A DNA stretch of 28,728 nt from Firmicutes bacterium CAG:110. GTDB lineage: Bacteria > Bacillota > Clostridia > Oscillospirales > Oscillospiraceae. Shown here piece after piece: positions 24,633 to 28,728 of this stretch (within the stretch, counting starts at the first letter, position 1; each line of letters starts with the position of its first letter). The stretch is taken from positions 28,458-57,185 of the forward strand of contig HF988111.1 in the NCBI GenBank assembly GCA_000434635.1. The letters are read 5' to 3'. Made by a program: the position numbers and the translations under genes. Below the pieces are notes generated by a model. That model searched no databases and had not been told where the DNA came from. It was given only the letters and a program-made list of their open reading frames with translations.

Positions 24633-24650
24633 CAATTTTGCCAAATCTGA

Positions 24651-24679
24651 TTGACAACGCCCGGCACGGGGTGTATAGT
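24651..24679 (+). promoter_or_regulatory. promoter of the beta-helix protein-glmM operon
   Basis: TTGACA (24651-24656) and TATAGT (24674-24679) are separated by 17 bases. A transcript starting around 24686 would carry the inverted-repeat element 24707-24783 in its leader. Confidence 0.82.
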
Positions 24680-24706
24680 AGGGGCGTTATCACGACTTAG
24701 CCTCAA

Positions 24707-24783
24707 GGAAACTCTGATTAAATCGGTGAGGGCTGGCGGCTGAAGATTTTGACTCAGCCGAAAGCGATTTATTCAGAGGTTCC
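24707..24783. repeat. MITE-like element, copy 3 (77 bp, internally deleted)
   Basis: The ends GGAAACTCTGATTAAATCG and CGATTTATTCAGAGGTTCC match those of the 162-bp copies at 12212 and 22625, but the inside is short and different, with a perfect CGGCTGA/TCAGCCG stem (24737-24760). CCTCA flanks both sides (24701-24705 and 24782-24786). It lies between the promoter at 24651-24679 and the ribosome site GGAGG at about 24796, so it should be transcribed as a long hairpin. Confidence 0.8.
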
Positions 24784-24807
24784 TCAGGTCAAATGGAGGA
24801 AATATCC

Positions 24808-25464
24808 ATGTTAAAAACCGCTGAATTATACGACATGTCCCACACGCTGGCAGGCGCTTATCTCTCCGGATTTGAGTACCCATGGCAGGCGCTGAAGGGC
24901 ATCAAAGAGCTGATCTTAGCCCTCGGCCCCACACTGGGCGAGGACTATACGGAAGTGTCCCCCACCGTCTGGGTACATAAGACCGCCGCAGTCGCCCCCA
25001 CCGCCTTTCTGGGCGCGCCCTGCATCATCGGCGCGGGCACCGAAGTGCGCCACTGCGCCTTCATCCGCGGCTCCGCTCTGGTGGGCGAAAACTGCGTGGT
25101 GGGCAATTCCGTGGAGCTGAAAAACGCAATTCTTTTTGACAACGTGCAGGTTCCCCACTTTAATTACGTGGGCGACAGCATTCTGGGCTACAAGTCCCAC
25201 ATGGGCGCTGGCAGCGTCACCTCCAACGTCAAGTCCGACAAGACGCTGGTCGTGGTGAAAAACGGCGAAGAGCAGGTTCCCACGGGGCTGAAAAAGTTCG
25301 GCGCCATGCTGGGCGACTTCGTGGAGGTCGGCTGCAACAGCGTCCTGAATCCCGGCACCGTCATCGGCCCCCACTCCAACGTCTACCCCACCTCCTGCGT
25401 CCGGGGCATGGTTCCCGCCAACAGCATCTGGAAAACCGGCGGAATTATTGTCGCCAAAAAATAA
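24808..25464 (+). CDS. left-handed beta-helix (hexapeptide) protein similar to the GlmU C-terminal domain
   Basis: The 218-residue protein consists mainly of hexapeptide repeats from about residue 50: VSPTVWVHKTAAVAPTAF, LGAPCIIGAGTEVR and ENCVVGNSVELKNAIL. The stretch FNYVGDSILGYKSHMGAGSV resembles the acetyl-CoA-binding part of GlmU. The nucleotidyltransferase domain of GlmU is absent. It is likely an acyl- or nucleotidyl-sugar acetyltransferase; similar stand-alone proteins in Clostridia are often labelled UDP-GlcNAc pyrophosphorylase, which the missing domain argues against. glmM follows 50 bases downstream, which supports a role in UDP-GlcNAc supply. The ATG at 24808 has GGAGG upstream; the ATG at 24793 is part of that ribosome site. 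Confidence 0.85.
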   Translation: MLKTAELYDMSHTLAGAYLSGFEYPWQALKGIKELILALGPTLGEDYTEVSPTVWVHKTAAVAPTAFLGAPCIIGAGTEVRHCAFIRGSALVGENCVVGNSVELKNAILFDNVQVPHFNYVGDSILGYKSHMGAGSVTSNVKSDKTLVVVKNGEEQVPTGLKKFGAMLGDFVEVGCNSVLNPGTVIGPHSNVYPTSCVRGMVPANSIWKTGGIIVAKK

Positions 25465-25514
25465 TGTTTTCGCTACATTTCCCGGCCATCAGAAAGTGAA
25501 AGGAGTCCATTTCC

Positions 25515-26900
25515 ATGGGCAAATATTTTGGAACCGACGGCTTCCGGGGAGAAGCCAACTGCAACCTTACCGCTGACCACGCTTTCAAGGTCGGGCGTTT
25601 TCTCGGCTGGTACTACACCCAGCTGAAGCGCCGCTCCGGCTCTGATGGCTCCGCCAGAATCGTCATCGGCAAGGATACCCGCCGGTCGAGCTATATGTTC
25701 GAGTACAGCCTTGTTGGCGGTCTGGTAGCCTCCGGCGCAGACGCCTATCTGCTGCACGTCACCACCACCCCCAGCGTGGCCTTCGTCGTCCGCACTGAGG
25801 GCTTCGACTGCGGCATTATGATCTCCGCCAGCCACAACCCCTACTACGACAACGGCATCAAGCTCATCAACAACTTCGGTGAGAAAATGGATGAAAGCGT
25901 CATCAGTCTGGTGGAAGCGTATCTGGACGGCAATCTGGAGGCTTTTGGCCGGAAATGGGAGGAACTGCCCCTTGCCAAGCGCGACCAGATCGGCCGCACC
26001 GTTGACCATGTTGCCGGACGAAACCGCTACATCGGCTATCTCATCAGTCTGGGCATGTACTCCTTCAAGGGCGTGAAGGTTGGCTTGGACTGTGCCAACG
26101 GTTCCTCCTGGAACATTGCAAAATGCGTTTTTGACGCGCTGGGCGCCAAGACCTACGTCATCAATGCCGCCCCCGACGGCTACAACATCAACCAGAACGC
26201 GGGTTCGACCCACATTGAGGTTCTGCAGCGCTACGTGGTAGAGAACGGGCTGGACGTGGGCTTTGCCTACGACGGCGACGCCGACCGCTGCCTGTGCGTG
26301 GACGAAAAGGGCAATATCGTCACCGGCGACCACATCCTGTACATCTACGGCAAGTACATGAAGGAGCGGGGCAAGCTCCTGGGCAACACCGTCGTCACCA
26401 CCATCATGTCCAACTTCGGCCTGTACAAGGCCTTTGACGAGCTGGGCATCGGCTACGCCAAGACCAAGGTGGGCGACAAATACGTCTACGAATACATGAT
26501 GGCCAACGGCTGCCGTCTGGGCGGCGAGCAGAGCGGCCACATCATCTTCTCCAAGTATGCCTCCACCGGTGACGGCATCCTCACCAGCCTGAAGATCATG
26601 GAGACGATGATGGCGAAGAAGAAGACCCTGAGCCAGCTCTGCGAAGGCTTCACCTTCTATCCTCAGGTGCTGAAAAACGTCCGGGTGGCCGACAAGGCCG
26701 CGGCGCAAGCTGACCCCGACGTGCAGAAGGCCGTCGCGGAGGTCACCGCCAAGCTGGGCGACACCGGGCGCATTCTGGTGCGGGAATCCGGCACCGAGCC
26801 GGTCATCCGGGTCATGGTGGAAGCCGAGAGCAAGGACGTCTGCGAGCAGTACGTGGATTCCGTGATCGAGGTCATCCGTGCCAAGGGTCACTGCGTGTAA
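25515..26900 (+). CDS. glmM: phosphoglucosamine mutase
   Basis: Interconverts glucosamine 6- and 1-phosphate, leading to UDP-GlcNAc. The 461 residues show the alpha-D-phosphohexomutase order: N-terminal FGTDGFRGEAN, the phosphoserine loop MISASHNPYYDNGIKL, the metal-binding AYDGDADRCLCVD, the sugar-binding GGEQSGHIIF, and the C-terminal phosphate-binding RESGTEPVIRVMVE. GGEQSGH fits GlmM rather than phosphomannomutase. AGGAG precedes the ATG. It is cotranscribed with the upstream beta-helix protein and ends at paired terminators. Confidence 0.95.
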   Translation: MGKYFGTDGFRGEANCNLTADHAFKVGRFLGWYYTQLKRRSGSDGSARIVIGKDTRRSSYMFEYSLVGGLVASGADAYLLHVTTTPSVAFVVRTEGFDCGIMISASHNPYYDNGIKLINNFGEKMDESVISLVEAYLDGNLEAFGRKWEELPLAKRDQIGRTVDHVAGRNRYIGYLISLGMYSFKGVKVGLDCANGSSWNIAKCVFDALGAKTYVINAAPDGYNINQNAGSTHIEVLQRYVVENGLDVGFAYDGDADRCLCVDEKGNIVTGDHILYIYGKYMKERGKLLGNTVVTTIMSNFGLYKAFDELGIGYAKTKVGDKYVYEYMMANGCRLGGEQSGHIIFSKYASTGDGILTSLKIMETMMAKKKTLSQLCEGFTFYPQVLKNVRVADKAAAQADPDVQKAVAEVTAKLGDTGRILVRESGTEPVIRVMVEAESKDVCEQYVDSVIEVIRAKGHCV

Positions 26901-26910
26901 TAATGATTTT

Positions 26911-26975
26911 GCCCCCAAACCGCATGGTTTGGGGGCATTTCCGTTAAAATTCCCCGGCTGTGCCGGGGAATTTTT
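26911..26975. terminator. two hairpins between convergent glmM and cobC-like genes
   Basis: The first stem GCCCCCAAACC/GGTTTGGGGGC (26911-26936) is followed by ATTT. The second, AAATTCCCCGGC/GCCGGGGAATTT (26947-26973), has T's on both outer sides, so it can terminate both directions. Confidence 0.85.
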
Positions 26976-26982
26976 GCTGTCC

Positions 26983-27534
26983 TTATGGAATTGCCGAGTA
27001 GGTGCCGTCTGTTACGGCGTACCCTTCTCCCGGCTTTGGCTGCCACTGGTAGCGGTTCTTCCCTTCCTCCGGGAAGAGACTGGCCATGATCGCGGCAATG
27101 ACGCCGCCGTGGGTCACGATCACCGTGTTTTCTTTCCGGCTTTCCAGTGCCTTGTACGCTGCCAGAACGCGCCTCGTCATCTGTTCGCCGCTTTCGCCGC
27201 CGGGGGGCGGGTTGATCTCCGGGTCGCGGGAGAGCCATGCCTGATAGGCCGATTCGTCCTTCAGCATCTCATAGCTTTTCATCTCAAACGCGCCGAAGTC
27301 GATTTCCCGGAAGTCGCGCACGACCTCATAGGGGACATCGCCGAACAGAATCGCCAGCGTTTCATTGCACCGCCGCATTCCGCTGGTGATAAAGCGTGCC
27401 GCGCCCACGTCAATAGGAGGGCGATTCGCCAGCGCTTCCCTTCCCGCTCTGGATAATGGCAGGTCGGTGCTGCCGCAGTAGAGGTGCTGCTCATTGGCAA
27501 GGGTGCGGCCATGGCGAATGAGAAAAATGGTCAT
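26983..27534 (-). CDS. cobC: histidine phosphatase, probable alpha-ribazole phosphatase (CobC-like)
   Basis: The 183-residue protein opens with the phosphohistidine motif FLIRHGRTLAN, has the second conserved region SGMRRCNETL and the acidic REIDFGAFE, and ends with the second catalytic His in VTHGGVIAAI. The histidine phosphatase fold is clear. The alpha-ribazole phosphatase function is inferred from its place directly after the CobU-like and cobS genes; other phosphatase roles are possible. Its ATG overlaps the stop of the CobU-like gene (ATGA), so they are translationally coupled. The frame is open upstream but overlaps the previous gene. Confidence 0.82.
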   Translation of the reverse strand: MTIFLIRHGRTLANEQHLYCGSTDLPLSRAGREALANRPPIDVGAARFITSGMRRCNETLAILFGDVPYEVVRDFREIDFGAFEMKSYEMLKDESAYQAWLSRDPEINPPPGGESGEQMTRRVLAAYKALESRKENTVIVTHGGVIAAIMASLFPEEGKNRYQWQPKPGEGYAVTDGTYSAIP

Positions 27535-27905
27535 TTCAGCCGTTCCTCCAATCCGCAGAACAAGCGGCTGACCCGGGCTGCTTCTCCGGACAGATACCGG
27601 CACAGAAGCCCGTTCATCTGCCGCCACGCCCGCATTTCCGCCCCCATGGGCACCACGCCCGCGGAGATATCCTCACAAATAAGAATGCTGTCTTGCCACT
27701 GCTCCCGGTGGGACTGGAAAAACGCCACGGCGTCCACCCCCGACTGCACACACCAAAGGGTAAATTCCTCGATACGGTCAATGCACCGTCTGGAAAAGTC
27801 GATTTCTCTGCCGGTACAGGTAAAAACGTCGCTTTCACTCAGGCCAAAGGCGGACTTCGCAAAATCCAGCTTTCCCTGATAAGCGCCGCCGATGATCAAA
27901 ACCAT
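27531..27905 (-). CDS. short CobU-like protein (adenosylcobinamide kinase/guanylyltransferase family)
   Basis: At 124 residues it is much shorter than typical CobU (about 170-190). The N-terminal IIGGAYQGKLDFAK resembles the CobU P-loop GGxRSGKS, but Leu replaces the final Ser/Thr. The C-terminal half (CEDISAGVVPMG, then RAWRQMNGLLCRYLSGEAARV and GLEERLK) follows the CobU pattern. The middle segment that carries the guanylylated His in CobU (RI-x-x-H) reads DRIEEF with no His. So kinase or guanylyltransferase activity is doubtful; it may be a conserved short variant of gut Clostridia with an altered role. It lies nine bases after cobS and overlaps the CobC-like gene. Confidence 0.65.
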   Translation of the reverse strand: MVLIIGGAYQGKLDFAKSAFGLSESDVFTCTGREIDFSRRCIDRIEEFTLWCVQSGVDAVAFFQSHREQWQDSILICEDISAGVVPMGAEMRAWRQMNGLLCRYLSGEAARVSRLFCGLEERLK

Positions 27906-27914
27906 AATACCCTC

Positions 27915-28655
27915 CTACAAAAGCGCGTAGACCGCCACGGCGCACAGTTCGCCGATGGTCAGCGCGTACCCTGCAATGTCGCCGTTCATGCCGTCCAGAG
28001 ACTTGTACCCCCGGCGCAGCGCCAGAGCATACCCGGCAAGGCACCCGACCGGCGCAAAACCGTACTTTCCGCAAATGAAAAATCCCGCCGCCAGATACGT
28101 GGCCAGCATTCCCGTCAGAATCCACAGCTGCGCTTTGGGCTTTTCCTGCCCGGCGTACTGGCTGGAGGACATGGAGCGAAGCCCCGTCACCGCCAGCGCC
28201 GAGCAACACCGGCTGACCGCCGGGATAAACAGCAGAATCCGGAAATCCGCCCCTTCGGAGGCGGCAGAAAAGAACGCAAACTGGCTGAGCATCAGCAGGC
28301 ACAGGCCGATCACGGCGAAAGAGCCGACGTGGGAGTCCTTCAGGATCGCCCGGCGCTTTTCCAGATCCCGCCATGATTTCACCGCGTCGGTGACGTCCAT
28401 GAATCCGTCCAGATGGATGAACCCCGTCAAAAGGAAGGGGCACGCGCACAGCGCCAGTCCCCCGACCAGTGCCGGGAGCTTCAAAAAGCGGACGGCCCAG
28501 GCAAGCGCCGCCCAGACAAGCCCGATTTCCAGCCCAACCACGGGCAGAAACAGGAGCATTTTTCCCCTCGCCTTCTCGTCCCAGAGCCGTCCGGGAAAGG
28601 GAATCGCACAGAACATGGACTGGCACATGGCAAAGGCGCAAAGATAGGTTTTCAC
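27915..28655 (-). CDS. cobS: adenosylcobinamide-GDP ribazoletransferase
   Basis: Membrane enzyme that joins adenosylcobinamide-GDP with alpha-ribazole (phosphate) in the last steps of cobamide synthesis. The 246 residues contain several hydrophobic segments and the family motifs GFIHLDGFMDVTDA (commonly G-x-H-x-DG-x-x-D), RRAILKDSHVGSFAVIG and DGMNGDIAGYALTIGE near the end. The start is GTG, overlapping the stop of the upstream gene (GTGA). Its neighbours are the CobU-like and CobC-like genes downstream. No promoter is visible, so it belongs to an operon that begins beyond the window. Confidence 0.92.
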   Translation of the reverse strand: MKTYLCAFAMCQSMFCAIPFPGRLWDEKARGKMLLFLPVVGLEIGLVWAALAWAVRFLKLPALVGGLALCACPFLLTGFIHLDGFMDVTDAVKSWRDLEKRRAILKDSHVGSFAVIGLCLLMLSQFAFFSAASEGADFRILLFIPAVSRCCSALAVTGLRSMSSSQYAGQEKPKAQLWILTGMLATYLAAGFFICGKYGFAPVGCLAGYALALRRGYKSLDGMNGDIAGYALTIGELCAVAVYALL

Positions 28656-28728
28656 AGCGGCAATGCCCCCTTGTAAAGCTTCGGATTCCCCGCCGCCACC
28701 TCGGCGACGACGTCGCAGGCCGCCGCCA
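28652..28728 (-). CDS. partial gene, 3' end only, upstream of cobS
   Basis: An open frame enters from the right edge and ends with a TGA overlapping the cobS GTG start. The visible C-terminus is about 24 residues: AAACDVVAEVAAGNPKLYKG then ALPL. The pattern A-D-x-V-x-x-V-x-x-G-x-P-x-x-x-KG resembles the C-terminus of full-length CobU, which would make it the canonical enzyme next to the short variant. Too little is present to be sure; another cobamide gene is possible. Confidence 0.5.
   Translation of the reverse strand, partial: AAACDVVAEVAAGNPKLYKGALPL

Noticed and set aside
28652..28728. Partial gene as cobT
   Set aside because: The visible end does not look like the CobT C-terminus; it resembles CobU more, but is too short to decide.

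Overview
The window reads as a moderately GC-rich chromosome segment of a gut-type Clostridia, most plausibly Oscillospiraceae/Ruminococcaceae. This is inferred from VanW/YoaR-type wall proteins, a Spo0A-type regulator, LCP and BlaI families, strong AGGAGG ribosome sites, and short palindromic intergenic repeats typical of that group. No rRNA, tRNA, CRISPR array, prophage or transposase gene was seen.

Layout. Positions 37-2692 (minus) hold radC and uvrB, overlapping by 32 bases. At 2828-3892 (plus) is a soluble histidine-kinase-like protein that lacks the phospho-accepting histidine. At 3932-6754 (minus) is uvrA, divergent from prs-pth-mfd (7037-12205, plus). Three nucleotide-excision/coupled-repair genes (uvrB, uvrA, mfd) therefore lie within 12 kb. 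From 12433 to 17198 there are two membrane-anchored VanW-family proteins flanking an opposite-strand gene for a protein with an HEAQH motif. The ddl-DUF1934 pair (17435-18924, minus), a 133-residue unknown gene (19309-19710, plus), murC (19747-21108, minus) and a frameshifted Cu/Zn superoxide dismutase gene (21307-21751, minus) follow. Then come a Spo0A-type regulator (21888-22640), an LCP wall-polymer ligase (22848-23876), a BlaI/MecI-type repressor (24075-24443), and a left-handed beta-helix protein with glmM (24808-26900), all plus. The right end is a minus-strand cobamide-assembly operon: a partial gene, cobS, a short CobU-like gene and a CobC-like phosphatase.

Themes. The middle and right parts are dominated by cell-envelope biosynthesis: ddl, murC, glmM with its hexapeptide partner, LCP and VanW. 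Sporulation or stress regulation is represented by the Spo0A-type gene with two tandem 0A-like boxes in front of its promoter. Most intergenic regions carry good sigma-A promoters and terminators.

The most unusual material is in the small non-coding elements. There is a MITE-like inverted-repeat family with three copies here, two full-length copies of 162 bp in opposite orientation and one 77-bp internally deleted copy. One copy supplies the last codons and stop of the Spo0A-type gene, one lies in the predicted 5' leader of the glmM transcript, and one abuts a VanW-gene promoter. There is also a separate 121-bp inverted-repeat element (17241-17361) and a dense array of six hairpins (18958-19115) whose two ends are copies of the same palindrome. 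All family assignments rest on reading motifs in the translations; no database search was possible.
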